Of a stretch of 64,000 nt of DNA, positions 12,268 to 21,144 are shown one piece after another (within the stretch, counting starts at the first letter, position 1; each line of letters begins with the position of its first letter). The stretch is taken from positions 1-64,000 of the forward strand of contig SCNS01000016.1 of assembly GCA_005503215.1 (NCBI GenBank), given 5' to 3'. The position numbers were made by a program, and so were the translations under genes. A model generated the notes under the pieces. It was given only the letters and a program-made list of their open reading frames with translations, was not told the origin of the DNA and did no database searches. This DNA comes from Sphingomonadaceae bacterium 3R27C6. Lineage in GTDB: Bacteria; Pseudomonadota; Alphaproteobacteria; Sphingomonadales; Sphingomonadaceae.

Positions 12268-12289
12268 TATTTTCATTTTTATGAAAATA
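12268..12289. promoter_or_regulatory. AT-rich perfect inverted repeat, candidate operator
   Basis: TATTTTCAT and ATGAAAATA form a perfect 9-base inverted repeat around TTTT in the divergent glsA-VOC intergenic region, strikingly AT-rich for this genome. It lies 36 bases before the glsA start and 44 bases before the VOC start. It could be an operator for the ArsR-type regulator encoded downstream, or a hairpin in a transcript leader. No assignment can be made without binding data. Confidence 0.45.
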
Positions 12290-12332
12290 TTCTATGAAAC
12301 GGAAATCAATCAGGCGACTCGGGAGAAGGAAG

Positions 12333-12806
12333 ATGGTCGACCATCCGCGCGGCAAGGGGCTTTCGAGCGCCGTCAGCTATCAGGACCCAAAGGCGGCGTT
12401 CCGCTGGCTGGAGGAGGCGTTCGGGTTTGAGCCGCTGTTCGTGCTGCTCGACGAAGCGGGCAACCTCGCGCATTCCGAAATGGGCTATGGCAATTCGGTG
12501 GTCATGGTCGGCAATGAATGGTCGGATGATCACAAGAGCCCGAAATCGATCGGCGGCAAGAACACGCAGTCGGTGCATGTCCAGCTGAGCGTCGGCGACG
12601 ATATCGATGCGCATTGTGCAAAGGCGCGCGCCGCGGGGGCCGACATCATCGCCGAGCCCGAGACGCAATTCTACGGCGACCGCAGCTACCGCGCCAAGGA
12701 CCCCGAGGGGCATATCTGGACCTTTGGCGTGACGGTCGAGGCGAAAACCGCCGAACAATGGGACGCCGAGGGCGGCTTTACGACCAAGACGCGGCTCGAC
12801 GATTGA
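12333..12806 (+). CDS. VOC (glyoxalase/bleomycin resistance-type) family protein
   Basis: 157 residues. The ATG at 12333 is preceded by a good purine-rich site (GGGAGAAGGAAG); an in-frame start at 12294 lacks one. The N-terminal half has YQDPKAAFRWLEEAFGFEP and the C-terminal half QFYGDRSYRAKDPEGHIW, typical of the glyoxalase-like PhnB/YdeE subgroup of vicinal-oxygen-chelate proteins. It is followed with a one-base-step overlap by an ArsR regulator and then an SRPBCC protein, a common trio in soil proteobacteria. Catalytic activity and substrate are unknown. Confidence 0.85.
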   Translation: MVDHPRGKGLSSAVSYQDPKAAFRWLEEAFGFEPLFVLLDEAGNLAHSEMGYGNSVVMVGNEWSDDHKSPKSIGGKNTQSVHVQLSVGDDIDAHCAKARAAGADIIAEPETQFYGDRSYRAKDPEGHIWTFGVTVEAKTAEQWDAEGGFTTKTRLDD

Positions 12807-13129
12807 GCGCCGCGCTCGACCGGATGCTGGGCGCGCTCGCCGATCCGAAACGGCGGCGCGCGATCGAACTGCTGGGCGAACGCCCGCGCAGCGCGGGCGA
12901 ACTCGCGGGCGAACTCGGGCTCACCCCGCCCGCGATGAGCCGCCATTTGCGCGCGCTGAAGGAAGGCGGGCTGGTTGAGGATGGGCACCCCGACTTCGAC
13001 GCGCGCGTGCGCATCTATTCGCTGAAGGACGGCGCGACCGCCGAGCTGAAGCAATGGCTGGCCGATACCGAGGCGCTGTGGTCGGACCAGCTCGCGTCCT
13101 TCAAGCGCCATGTCGAGGGCGGCGCATGA
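12803..13129 (+). CDS. ArsR-family winged-helix transcriptional regulator
   Basis: 108 residues if the TTG at 12803 (TTGA overlap with the VOC stop) is used; an ATG at 12824 would remove seven residues. The winged helix is clear: LGALADPKRRRAIELLGE, AGELAGELGLTPPAMSRHLR as recognition helix, and GLVEDGHPDFDARVRIYSL as the wing. No cysteine-based metal site is present, matching the non-metal ArsR members that sit beside SRPBCC/AHSA1 genes. It probably represses its own operon; the palindrome at 12268-12289 is a candidate site. Confidence 0.85.
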   Translation: MSAALDRMLGALADPKRRRAIELLGERPRSAGELAGELGLTPPAMSRHLRALKEGGLVEDGHPDFDARVRIYSLKDGATAELKQWLADTEALWSDQLASFKRHVEGGA

Positions 13130-13139
13130 GCGCGCCCAA

Positions 13140-13607
13140 ATGACTGCCGCCGTGATCGTCGCGCTGCGCATCGGCGTGCCGCCCGGCGTCGCCTTTACCG
13201 CCTTCACGCGCGATATCGGGATGTGGTGGAAGAGCCATCCGCTGTTCCAGCTGTCGCGCAAAGGCGACGGCGTATTGCGCTTTGATCCCGCGGGGCCGGG
13301 CGGGCGGCTCGTGACGTGCTTCGACGACGGCAAGGAGTGGGAGATCGGGCCGGTGCGCCATTGGCTGCCGGGCGAGCGGCTGGCGTTCGGTTGGCGGCTG
13401 CCGAGTTTCAAGGCCGATCAGACGACCGAGGTCGATGTGCGCTTCGAGGCGGTCGGCGATGAGACGCGCGTGACGGTCGAGCATCGCGGCTGGGATGCGA
13501 TCCCGCAGAAACATGTCGCGCGGCACGGGTTCGAACTGATGCTGTTCCAGCGGCGGTTGGGCGAATATTGGCGGGGGTTGCTCAAAGAGATGGAAGCGGG
13601 GCTATAG
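13140..13607 (+). CDS. SRPBCC (AHSA1-like) domain protein
   Basis: 155 residues from the ATG at 13140, ten bases after the ArsR stop. The fold signature includes PGVAFTAFTRDIGMWW near the N-terminus, a strand-rich middle (WEIGPVRHWLPGERLAFGW) and a C-terminal helix EYWRGLLKEME. SRPBCC domains bind hydrophobic ligands in a helix-grip cavity. The gene forms a three-gene operon with the VOC and ArsR genes, and the ligand is unknown. Confidence 0.83.
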   Translation: MTAAVIVALRIGVPPGVAFTAFTRDIGMWWKSHPLFQLSRKGDGVLRFDPAGPGGRLVTCFDDGKEWEIGPVRHWLPGERLAFGWRLPSFKADQTTEVDVRFEAVGDETRVTVEHRGWDAIPQKHVARHGFELMLFQRRLGEYWRGLLKEMEAGL

Positions 13608-13610
13608 TCC

Positions 13611-13630
13611 CCCTCCCGCAAGCGGGAGGG
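13611..13630. repeat. Palindromic hairpin CCCTCCCGC / GCGGGAGGG
   Basis: A perfect 9-base inverted repeat with a two-base AA centre lies four bases after the SRPBCC stop and before the Lhr-type helicase gene. It has no T-tract, so simple intrinsic termination is unlikely. It resembles a generic GC palindrome common between genes in high-GC alphaproteobacteria; related but imperfect C-rich sequence occurs at about 23935-23970. Confidence 0.5.
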
Positions 13631-13673
13631 AGAAAAGCTTGCCCCGCACGGTTCGCCGCCCCACGTTCCATAT

Positions 13674-16085
13674 ATGGACCTCCCCGCCCCTTTCATCGAC
13701 TGGTTTGCCGCGCGCGGGTGGCGGCTCAGGCGGCATCAGGCCGATATGCTCGCCGCGGGCGAACGCGGCGAGAGTGCCTTGCTCGTCGCGGCGACGGGCG
13801 CGGGCAAGACCTTGTCGGGGTTCCTGCCGACGCTCGTCGATCTGGCGCGGCATCCGACCGACCGGCTGCACACGCTCTATGTGTCGCCGCTGAAGGCGCT
13901 CGCGGCCGACGTCGAGCGCAACCTCCTTGGCCCGATCGCCGAGATGGAACTCGAGATCAGCGTCGAGAGCCGCAGCGGCGACACATCGTCGGACAAGAAG
14001 GCGCGCCAGCGTAGCCGCCCGCCGAACATCTTGCTGACGACCCCCGAATCGCTGTCGCTGCTGCTGTCCTATCCCGACAGCTTCACGATGTTCGCCGATT
14101 TGAAGACCGTAGTGATCGACGAGATCCATGCCTTCGCGCCGGGCAAGCGCGGCGACCTGCTGAGCCTTGCGCTATCGCGGCTCCAGACGATCGCCCCGGG
14201 GCTGCGCCGCGTCGGCCTGTCGGCGACGATCGCCGATACCACCGCCTATCGAGGCTGGCTCGCGCCGGACGGCGACGCCGAGGCGGTGACATTGGTCGAG
14301 GGCGAGGCGGGTGCCGATCCCGATATCGAGATATTGCTGCCCGAGGGCGCGGTGCCCTGGGCGGGGCATTCGGGGCGCTATGCGGTGCACCAAGTGATGG
14401 GCGAGATCGCGAAGAACCGCACGACGATCATCTTCTGCAACACGCGCGGGCTCGCCGAGCTGATTTTTCAGGAGCTGTGGAAGGTCAACGATCTCAGCCT
14501 GCCGATCGCGATCCATCACGGCAGCCTCGACCGCGAGGCGCGGCTGCGCGCCGAGGCGGCGATGGCCGAAGGACGGCTGCGCGCGCTCGTCGCGACGTCG
14601 AGCCTCGATCTCGGGCTCGACTGGGGCGACGTCGATTGCGTGATCCAGATGGGCGCGCCGAAGGGCTCGTCGCGGCTACTCCAGCGCATCGGGCGCGCGA
14701 ACCATCGGCTCGACGAGCCGAGCAAGGCACTGATCGTGCCGGGCAACCGTTTCGAATATCTCGAGGCGCGCGCGGCTTTGGATGCCGTCGAAGCGGGCGA
14801 GCGCGACGCCGACCGGTTTCGCCCCGGCGCGCTCGACGTGCTCGCGCAGCATGTGATGGCGCTCGCCTGCGCGGCGCCGTTCAAGGAAGAGGAGTTGCTC
14901 GCCGAAATCCGCTCGGCAGCGCCGTACCAATGGATCGACGCGCCGACCTTCGCGCGGCTGCTCGGTTTCGTGCGCGACGGCGGCTATGCGCTCAAAAGCT
15001 ATGACCGCTTTCGCCGCCTCGCGCCCGACGGGCAGGGCGGCTGGCGCATCGCGCATCCGCGGCTGGCGGCGCAGCATCGGCTCAACGCCGGGATCATCGT
15101 CGAGGCGCCGATGGCCGATGTGCGGTTCAAAAACGGCCGGCGGCTCGGCAAGGTCGAGGAATATTTCGCGAGCACCTTGTCACCCGGCGACACCTTCGCC
15201 TTCGCCGGCCTGAGCCTCGAGGTCGAGGCGATCCGCGACACCGACCTGATCGTGCGCGCGACGACGCGCCCCGCGCGCATCCCGAGCTATATGGGCGCGC
15301 GCCTCGCGATCTCGACGCGGCTCGCCGACCGGGTGCGGCTGTTCCTCGCCGACCCGGCGAGCTGGCAGCGTTTTCCCGAGGATGTGCGTTTCTGGCTGGA
15401 GATGCAGGCGCTGCGATCGGCGCTGCCGCGCCCCGGCGAACTGCTCGTCGAGACCTTTCCGCACGAGGGCCATCATTATCTCGTCTGTTATCCGTTCGAG
15501 GGGTGGAACGCGCACCAGTCGCTGGGCATGCTGATCACCAAAAGGATGGAGCGCGCGGGGTTGCAGCCGCTGGGTTTCGTCGCGTCGGACTATGCGATCG
15601 CGATCTGGTCGCTGCGGCCCGTCCTGCACCCCCCAAATCTGTTCGATTCCGAGATATTGTCGGAGGAGTTCGTCGAATGGGTCGAACGGTCGCATTTGCT
15701 CAAGCGCGCGTTTCGCGAGGTCGCGGTGATCGGCGGGCTGATCGAGCGCCAGCATCCGGGCAAGCGCAAGACGGGCAAGCAGGTGACCTTTTCGACCGAC
15801 CTGATCTTCGACGTGCTCAAGAAATATGAGCCCGACCATCTGCTGCTCGAAGCCGCCTGGGCCGATGCGCGCGAGCGGCTGACCGACGTCGCACGGCTCG
15901 GCGACCTGCTCGACCGCGCGGCGGGGACGATGCTGCACAAGACGCTCGACCGGATCAGCCCGCTCGCCATCCCGGTGCTCGTGCTGATCGGGCGCGAAAA
16001 TGTCGCCGCTGCCGATATCGACGACGCGCTGCTGGGCGAGCTGGCCGACACACTCGCCGAACGGGCGATGCGCCTCGACCAGTGA
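13674..16085 (+). CDS. Lhr-core DEXH-box helicase, DNA-damage-response type
   Basis: 803 residues, the length of Lhr-core proteins. Superfamily 2 motifs are all visible: Walker A ATGAGKT (about 40-46), LYVSPLKAL, the DEIH box VIDEIHAF, GLSATI, the TTIIFCNTRG strand, ATSSLDLGLDWGDVD and QRIGRANH. The winged-helix and Lhr C-terminal domains follow. The family is an ATP-driven 3'-5' DNA/RNA translocase found in clusters with a PdeM-type phosphoesterase, an ATP-dependent ligase and a metallo-beta-lactamase exonuclease. Here only the phosphoesterase is nearby, two genes downstream. Confidence 0.92.
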   Translation: MDLPAPFIDWFAARGWRLRRHQADMLAAGERGESALLVAATGAGKTLSGFLPTLVDLARHPTDRLHTLYVSPLKALAADVERNLLGPIAEMELEISVESRSGDTSSDKKARQRSRPPNILLTTPESLSLLLSYPDSFTMFADLKTVVIDEIHAFAPGKRGDLLSLALSRLQTIAPGLRRVGLSATIADTTAYRGWLAPDGDAEAVTLVEGEAGADPDIEILLPEGAVPWAGHSGRYAVHQVMGEIAKNRTTIIFCNTRGLAELIFQELWKVNDLSLPIAIHHGSLDREARLRAEAAMAEGRLRALVATSSLDLGLDWGDVDCVIQMGAPKGSSRLLQRIGRANHRLDEPSKALIVPGNRFEYLEARAALDAVEAGERDADRFRPGALDVLAQHVMALACAAPFKEEELLAEIRSAAPYQWIDAPTFARLLGFVRDGGYALKSYDRFRRLAPDGQGGWRIAHPRLAAQHRLNAGIIVEAPMADVRFKNGRRLGKVEEYFASTLSPGDTFAFAGLSLEVEAIRDTDLIVRATTRPARIPSYMGARLAISTRLADRVRLFLADPASWQRFPEDVRFWLEMQALRSALPRPGELLVETFPHEGHHYLVCYPFEGWNAHQSLGMLITKRMERAGLQPLGFVASDYAIAIWSLRPVLHPPNLFDSEILSEEFVEWVERSHLLKRAFREVAVIGGLIERQHPGKRKTGKQVTFSTDLIFDVLKKYEPDHLLLEAAWADARERLTDVARLGDLLDRAAGTMLHKTLDRISPLAIPVLVLIGRENVAAADIDDALLGELADTLAERAMRLDQ

Positions 16086-16154
16086 CCGGCGTTTCGCTTG
16101 CTGCACGGCCCGATGAGGCGTAGATTGCGACAAAATACATAGAGGATGCCAGCG

Positions 16155-17180
16155 ATGACCCAAGCTATCCAGCGGTCCGTCCTGTTCGCGCTGCTGCTCG
16201 CCGCCCCCGCGCTGATCGGCGCGACCCCGGCTCCCGCCGATCCGCCCCCCGTTCCGGCCCCGGCCGGCGACGTCGTCGCACCGCCGGTGACGGTGGTGCC
16301 CTTTATCCAGCCGTTCGACCTTGATGCATCGCGGCGCATGTCGGTAAAGGTCATGGTCGGGGGCAAGGGCCCCTTCTCCTTCCTCGTCGACACCGGCGCC
16401 GAGCGAACGGTGATCGCCCGCGAACTGGCCCAAAGGCTGGGACTGGCCGAGGGGGCGAAGTTACGGCTCGCCACGATCGGCGGCGCGGCGACGGTGCCAA
16501 GCTACCGTGTCGCCGCGCTGCAGATGTCGAACCTGCACCTCGCCTCGGTCGAAGCGCCCGCCTTTTTCGGGCGGCATATCGGCGCCGCGGGGCTGATCGG
16601 GGTCGACATGCTCGAAGAACGGCGCGTGCTGATCGATTTCCGCAAGGAAAGCATGCAGATATTGGAAACGCGCCGCCGCGCGCCGTCGCTCATCAAGGAC
16701 GATGACGCGATCGTCGTCACCGCACGCAATTCGGCGGGACGCCTGATCCTGTCCGACGCGCGGTTGAACGGCAAACGCATCGACGTGATCGTCGACACCG
16801 GAGCGCAGACGAGCGTCGGCAATATGGCGTTGCAAAGGCTGGTCGCGAGCAAGCGCGCCAACCGTTTTCCCTTTGAGGCGACGATCCTCGACGCGGTCAC
16901 GGGCGAAGCGGTGCCCGCAACGCGCACCGCGATCAAGCGCATCGTGATCAACGGCATGGACGTCAACGACCTGCCGGTGAGTTTCGCCGACGGCCAGGCG
17001 TTCCGCGTGCTGGGCCTGCACGAACGGCCCGCCCTGCTGTTGGGGATGGACAGCCTGTCGATGTTCGACCGTGTCGAGATCGATTTCCCGAACAAGCGCG
17101 TCGTGTTCGACCTGCCCGACGGCGCGCATCGCGAGTCCGGCCAACGCTTCGCCGCAAATGGGATCGCCGCAGGAGGCTAG
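16155..17180 (+). CDS. Periplasmic retropepsin-like aspartic protease with two catalytic motifs
   Basis: 341 residues from the ATG at 16155 (AGAGG nine bases upstream); an ATG at 16146 directly abuts that site. A signal peptide (about 1-23) and Pro-rich linker lead to two retropepsin-like halves, each with the catalytic triplet: FLVDTGAERTV (Asp79) and VIVDTGAQTSV (Asp214). Each half ends in a hydrophobic-Gly motif (GLIGVDML and LLLGMDSL). The tandem arrangement suggests an intramolecular dimer in which both Asp residues face each other. It lies between the helicase and pdeM, but an exported protease has no obvious link to DNA repair. Confidence 0.85.
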   Translation: MTQAIQRSVLFALLLAAPALIGATPAPADPPPVPAPAGDVVAPPVTVVPFIQPFDLDASRRMSVKVMVGGKGPFSFLVDTGAERTVIARELAQRLGLAEGAKLRLATIGGAATVPSYRVAALQMSNLHLASVEAPAFFGRHIGAAGLIGVDMLEERRVLIDFRKESMQILETRRRAPSLIKDDDAIVVTARNSAGRLILSDARLNGKRIDVIVDTGAQTSVGNMALQRLVASKRANRFPFEATILDAVTGEAVPATRTAIKRIVINGMDVNDLPVSFADGQAFRVLGLHERPALLLGMDSLSMFDRVEIDFPNKRVVFDLPDGAHRESGQRFAANGIAAGG

Positions 17181-17220
17181 GGCGCTTGCGGCGGGGTGCC
17201 GCCGCAGCCATAGCGGGTGC

Positions 17221-17937
17221 ATGTCCGCCGCCGCGACCTTCGATTTTGCAGGCCAGCAGTTTCAGATGCTGGCCGACCGGGCGCTGTTCTGGCCGCGCCA
17301 CGGCGCGCTGATCGTCGCCGACCTGCATCTGGAGAAAGCGAGCTGGTACGCCGCGCTCGGTCAGCCGCTGCCGCCCTATGACAGCCACGACACGCTCGAC
17401 CGGCTCGCCGCGCTCGCGGCTGAAACCGGCACGCGCGCGATCTGGTGCCTCGGCGACAGTTTTCATGACCGGGACGCGGCCCAGCGCATCGTCCCCGCGG
17501 TCGCCGATCGCCTGTTCGGACAGGCAGCGTCGGCGAAGCTGCTGTGGATCGCGGGCAATCACGACGGGCTGACCGGCGGCGCGTGGGGCGGCGAGGTCGC
17601 CGACGAGCTGGTGATCGACGGCATCGTTTTTCGCCACCAAAGCATAGGCCGCGAAACGCGCCCGGAAATTTCGGGGCATTTCCACCCCAAATTGCGGCTC
17701 AACATCCGCGGCCGCGCGGTGTCCCGCCCCTGTTTCGCGGGCGATGGACAGCGCCTGATCCTTCCCGCCTTCGGTGCGCTGACGGGCGGGCTCGCGGTCG
17801 ACGACGCGGTCATCGCCGCGAATTTTTCCGGTGCCTATGAGGCGATGCTGGTCGCGCGCGGCCGCCGGCTCTGCTTTCCTTGCCCCGGCCGGGCGGCCGA
17901 TGACGCTACGGCAAGCCGCGCGGTTGCCACTCGCTAG
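17221..17937 (+). CDS. pdeM: Lhr-associated metallophosphoesterase PdeM
   Basis: 238 residues. The five metal-binding motifs of the calcineurin-like fold are complete: DLHLEK (Asp34, His36), GDSFHD (about 79-83), GNHD (112-115), FRHQ and GHFHP (His153, His155). The DLHLEK variant is typical of the endonuclease/phosphodiesterase encoded beside Lhr-core helicases. It should act in the cytoplasm on DNA ends or single strands together with the helicase at 13674. The start is the only in-frame ATG before the first beta strand. The ligase and exonuclease partners are not in the window. Confidence 0.88.
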   Translation: MSAAATFDFAGQQFQMLADRALFWPRHGALIVADLHLEKASWYAALGQPLPPYDSHDTLDRLAALAAETGTRAIWCLGDSFHDRDAAQRIVPAVADRLFGQAASAKLLWIAGNHDGLTGGAWGGEVADELVIDGIVFRHQSIGRETRPEISGHFHPKLRLNIRGRAVSRPCFAGDGQRLILPAFGALTGGLAVDDAVIAANFSGAYEAMLVARGRRLCFPCPGRAADDATASRAVATR

Positions 17938-17951
17938 GCCCTAAGCCCCGC

Positions 17952-17971
17952 CGAACAGGCGCTTTTCCGCC
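17952..17971. terminator. Hairpin after pdeM (ACAGGCG / CGCCTGT)
   Basis: A 7-base perfect stem with a six-base CTTTTC loop lies about 15 bases after the pdeM stop. It lacks a following T-tract on either strand, so termination is uncertain. The rest of the 159-base gap to the receptor gene contains an A-rich stretch (AACAAAAATAAATAAATG) just before the ribosome binding site. Confidence 0.35.
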
Positions 17972-18096
17972 TGTGGCCAAAAAGCATCACCCCGTCAAAA
18001 ACGACGCAAATACGTGCCCCCCGCTGGATCGGCCGCGCAATTGAGTTATGCTCCGACCGCAACAAAAATAAATAAATGTTGAGAGGAGTGCCCGAT

Positions 18097-20904
18097 ATGA
18101 AATCATCTTCCCTTCGTGCTGCCCGATTTATGCGCACCAGCGCGCTCGGCGTATCGCTTGCCATGGCGGCGTTCTCGGTTCCCGCCTTTGCGCAAGACGC
18201 GCCGGCCGACACCGCGACCGACGACAGCGACAACACCCCGATCATCGTCACCGCGCAGGGCCGCTCGCAGCTGCTCTCCGAGGTGCCGGTCGCGATCTCG
18301 GCGGTCAGCGCCGAAACGCTGCAGAACAGCGGCGCGAACGACATTCGCCAGCTGAACCAGCTCGCGCCGTCGCTGCTCGTCTCGTCGACCGGCTCGGAAG
18401 CCAATGGCTCGGCGCGTATCCGCGGCATCGGCACCGTCGGCGACAACCCCGGCCTCGAAAGCTCGGTCCCCGTGTTCATCGACGGCGTCTATCGCTCGCG
18501 TTCGGGCATCGGGCTCAACGAGCTCGGCGAAATCGATCGGATCGAAGTGCAGCGCGGCCCGCAGGGCACGCTCGGCGGCCGCAACTCGTCGGCGGGCCTG
18601 ATCAGCATCTATTCGAAAAAGCCCGATTTCAACTTCGGCGCCACGGGTGAGGTCACCTATGGCAATTATGATTATTGGCGTCTCGGCGGCAGCGTCACCG
18701 GCCCGCTCGGCGAAACGCTCGCCGCGCGCCTCGACGGCGTGTGGGTCAAGCGCGACGGTTTCTACAAGGACACCGCGAACAATCGCGACGTCAACAACCG
18801 CGACCGCTATTTCCTGCGCGGCCAATTGCTGTTCGAGCCGACCGATGCGCTGTCGGTCCGCCTGATCGCCGACTACACCTCGCGCGACGAGGAATGCTGC
18901 GCGGCGACCTATGTCGGGCCGAGCGTCAACCAATATATCGGCAATCTCAACACCCCCACCGCCGTCGGCGCGGGCGCGACTCCGACGTCGAACAATATCA
19001 TCAACGTGCTGCGCGACCTCGGCCAGTCGGTCGGTGCGTTCAACCAGGGTTACAGCCGCGACATTTCGGTCACCCCGGGCCGCAGCTTCGCCGGCAAGAC
19101 CAAGGATTACGGCTTCTCGGGCCAGATCGATTATGATTTCGGCGGCGCGACGCTGACCTCGATCACCGCATACCGCGAGTACCGGTCGAGCCAGGCCGGC
19201 GACGTCGATTATGGCACGGTCGACATCCTCTATCGCGCGCCCGACAAGGACGCCTATCGCCAGTTCCACACCTTCACGCAGGAACTGCGCCTGCAGGGCG
19301 AAGCGTTCGACGGCAAGCTCGACTGGCTCGTCGGCGGCTTCTACGCCGATGAAAAGCTGCGCGTGCGCGACAATCTGCGCTTCGGCAAGCAATATGGCCG
19401 GTTCGCGGCGTGCCGCCTGATCACGGGCACGGCGCTTTCGGGCCTCTATTCGCCGGCCAGCCCGTCGTGCATCATCCCGGGCGTCGGCCAGGCGACGCTG
19501 CTGGGCGCCTTCGGTCCCGCCGCCGGCCCCGATATCGTCGCGAGCCTCGCGGCGCTCGACGGGATCAGCGACAAGGGCAGCATCAACGACGTCTATCGCC
19601 AGAACGGCAAGAACTGGGCGCTGTTCACGCACAATATCTTCCACATCACCGACAAGCTCGATTTCACCTTCGGCGTCCGTTACACCAACGACAAGAAGAA
19701 GTTCTCGGCGACCTTCACCAACGACAACACCGCCTGTCAGGTGATCCAGGGCCGGTTGCTCGACGATCTGTCGAGCCCGAACGCGACCATCCGCGCCGTC
19801 GCGGGCGGCCTGATCGGCCTCGGCTGCCAAGGCAATTCGACCGCCGAGCTCAACAATGTGTCGATCAACGACAAACGCAGCGAGGACGAATGGACCGGCA
19901 CCGCGATCCTGTCGTACAAGCCGGTCGACGACCTGATGGTCTATGCGAGCTATTCGCGCGGCTACAAGGCGGGCGGCTTCAACCTCGACCGCTCGGCGCT
20001 GAAATCGCCGATCCTGCCGTTCGCGGCGACCCCCGGCGGCGCGCAGGGGCTGGTCGGCAACCTGCAGTTCGATCCCGAAAAGGTCGACAGCTATGAACTC
20101 GGCGCCAAATATGCGACCGGTCCGTTCGGCCTCGGCCTGACCTTCTTCCGGTCGGACTTCTCGAGCTTCCAGCTCAACACGTTCAACGGCACCGTCTTCC
20201 TTGTCCAGAACGTCAACGGCTGCGACAGCGACCTCAACGGCGGCGACCGCGACCAGAGCAAGTTCACCGGTGCGCCGAACTTCAACGCCGCGGCGGCAAC
20301 GACGGGCGCGTGCCCCGCGGACGACGTCAGCCATGGTGTCCGGTCGGAAGGCTTCGAGCTCGAAGCCTCGCTCGTTCCGGCGCGCAGCTTCCGCATGACC
20401 GCCGGCCTGACCTATGCGAAGACCAAATATCGCGGTCAGCTGGTCGGCAATAATTCGGGCGCCCCACTCGATCAGGCGCTGCGCCTGCTGCCGGGCAACA
20501 ATCTGTCGAACGCGCCCGAACTGGTCGCGACCGGCAGCATCGCCTGGACGCCCGACATCGGCAGCAGCGGGCTGACCGGCCTCGTCTATGTCGATGGCCG
20601 CATGACCGGCGATTACAACACCGGTTCGGACCTGTTCCCGCAGAAGGAACAGAATGGCTATGCGCTGTTCAACGCGCGCATCGGCATTCGCGGCCCCGAC
20701 GAGAAATGGGGAATCGAATTCTGGGGCCAGAATATCTTCAACAAGCAATATGCCCAGGTCGCGTTCAACTCGCCCTTCCAGGAAGGTGCGACCTCGGCGA
20801 CCGCCGCCTTTGCCGACCCGCAATATCCGGGCGGCCGCCAGATCTTCTCGCAGTTCCTCGCCGAACCGCGGACCTATGGCGTGACGCTGCGCGGCAAGTT
20901 CTAA
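18097..20904 (+). CDS. TonB-dependent outer-membrane receptor (first of tandem pair)
   Basis: 935 residues. The ATG at 18097 is chosen over 18076 because GAGAGGAG sits eight bases before it and the resulting N-terminus is a standard signal peptide ending AFAQ (about 33). A TonB box-like IIVTAQ (about 49-54) precedes the plug (about 60-180), and a long barrel ends in the outer-membrane signature YGVTLRGKF. The plug motif usually reading GTLFGRNTxGG is GTLGGRNSSAGLISIYSKKP here, an unusual variant. A Cys-Cys pair (EECCAA) and further paired cysteines lie in predicted outer loops. The ligand is unknown; the family imports siderophores, vitamins, glycans or plant compounds. Confidence 0.93.
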   Translation: MKSSSLRAARFMRTSALGVSLAMAAFSVPAFAQDAPADTATDDSDNTPIIVTAQGRSQLLSEVPVAISAVSAETLQNSGANDIRQLNQLAPSLLVSSTGSEANGSARIRGIGTVGDNPGLESSVPVFIDGVYRSRSGIGLNELGEIDRIEVQRGPQGTLGGRNSSAGLISIYSKKPDFNFGATGEVTYGNYDYWRLGGSVTGPLGETLAARLDGVWVKRDGFYKDTANNRDVNNRDRYFLRGQLLFEPTDALSVRLIADYTSRDEECCAATYVGPSVNQYIGNLNTPTAVGAGATPTSNNIINVLRDLGQSVGAFNQGYSRDISVTPGRSFAGKTKDYGFSGQIDYDFGGATLTSITAYREYRSSQAGDVDYGTVDILYRAPDKDAYRQFHTFTQELRLQGEAFDGKLDWLVGGFYADEKLRVRDNLRFGKQYGRFAACRLITGTALSGLYSPASPSCIIPGVGQATLLGAFGPAAGPDIVASLAALDGISDKGSINDVYRQNGKNWALFTHNIFHITDKLDFTFGVRYTNDKKKFSATFTNDNTACQVIQGRLLDDLSSPNATIRAVAGGLIGLGCQGNSTAELNNVSINDKRSEDEWTGTAILSYKPVDDLMVYASYSRGYKAGGFNLDRSALKSPILPFAATPGGAQGLVGNLQFDPEKVDSYELGAKYATGPFGLGLTFFRSDFSSFQLNTFNGTVFLVQNVNGCDSDLNGGDRDQSKFTGAPNFNAAAATTGACPADDVSHGVRSEGFELEASLVPARSFRMTAGLTYAKTKYRGQLVGNNSGAPLDQALRLLPGNNLSNAPELVATGSIAWTPDIGSSGLTGLVYVDGRMTGDYNTGSDLFPQKEQNGYALFNARIGIRGPDEKWGIEFWGQNIFNKQYAQVAFNSPFQEGATSATAAFADPQYPGGRQIFSQFLAEPRTYGVTLRGKF

Positions 20905-20924
20905 GCAGCTAATTACGGACTATC

Positions 20925-20961
20925 GGGGGCGGGACACATGCTGTTCCGCCCCCTTTCTTTT
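20925..20961 (+). terminator. Rho-independent terminator after first TonB-dependent receptor
   Basis: GGGGGCGGG and a C-rich partner ending CCGCCCCC form a 9-10 base stem around the loop ACACATGCTG, followed by TTTCTTTT. It lies 20 bases after the receptor stop codon and separates the two paralogous receptor genes into different transcripts. Confidence 0.75.
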
Positions 20962-21144
20962 GCCCGGACGAGTCAACCCGTCACATCTGACAGCTGTGAC
21001 ATAAATGCCGCGGCACGCCGGACAATGAGGTTACCGAACGGGGTTGCACTGGCTTGGCGCGGCCCGGTCATGATAGGCTGCTGCACAAATAGAATATCGT
21101 GACGCTCTCCCGCGAAAAAACACCTGTGGAGGAGGGCCAAACCC

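Noticed and set aside
18103..20823. 906-residue minus-strand frame opposite the first TonB-dependent receptor
   Set aside because: Shadow of the receptor's third-position GC; no motif, and the sense protein has signal peptide, plug and barrel end.
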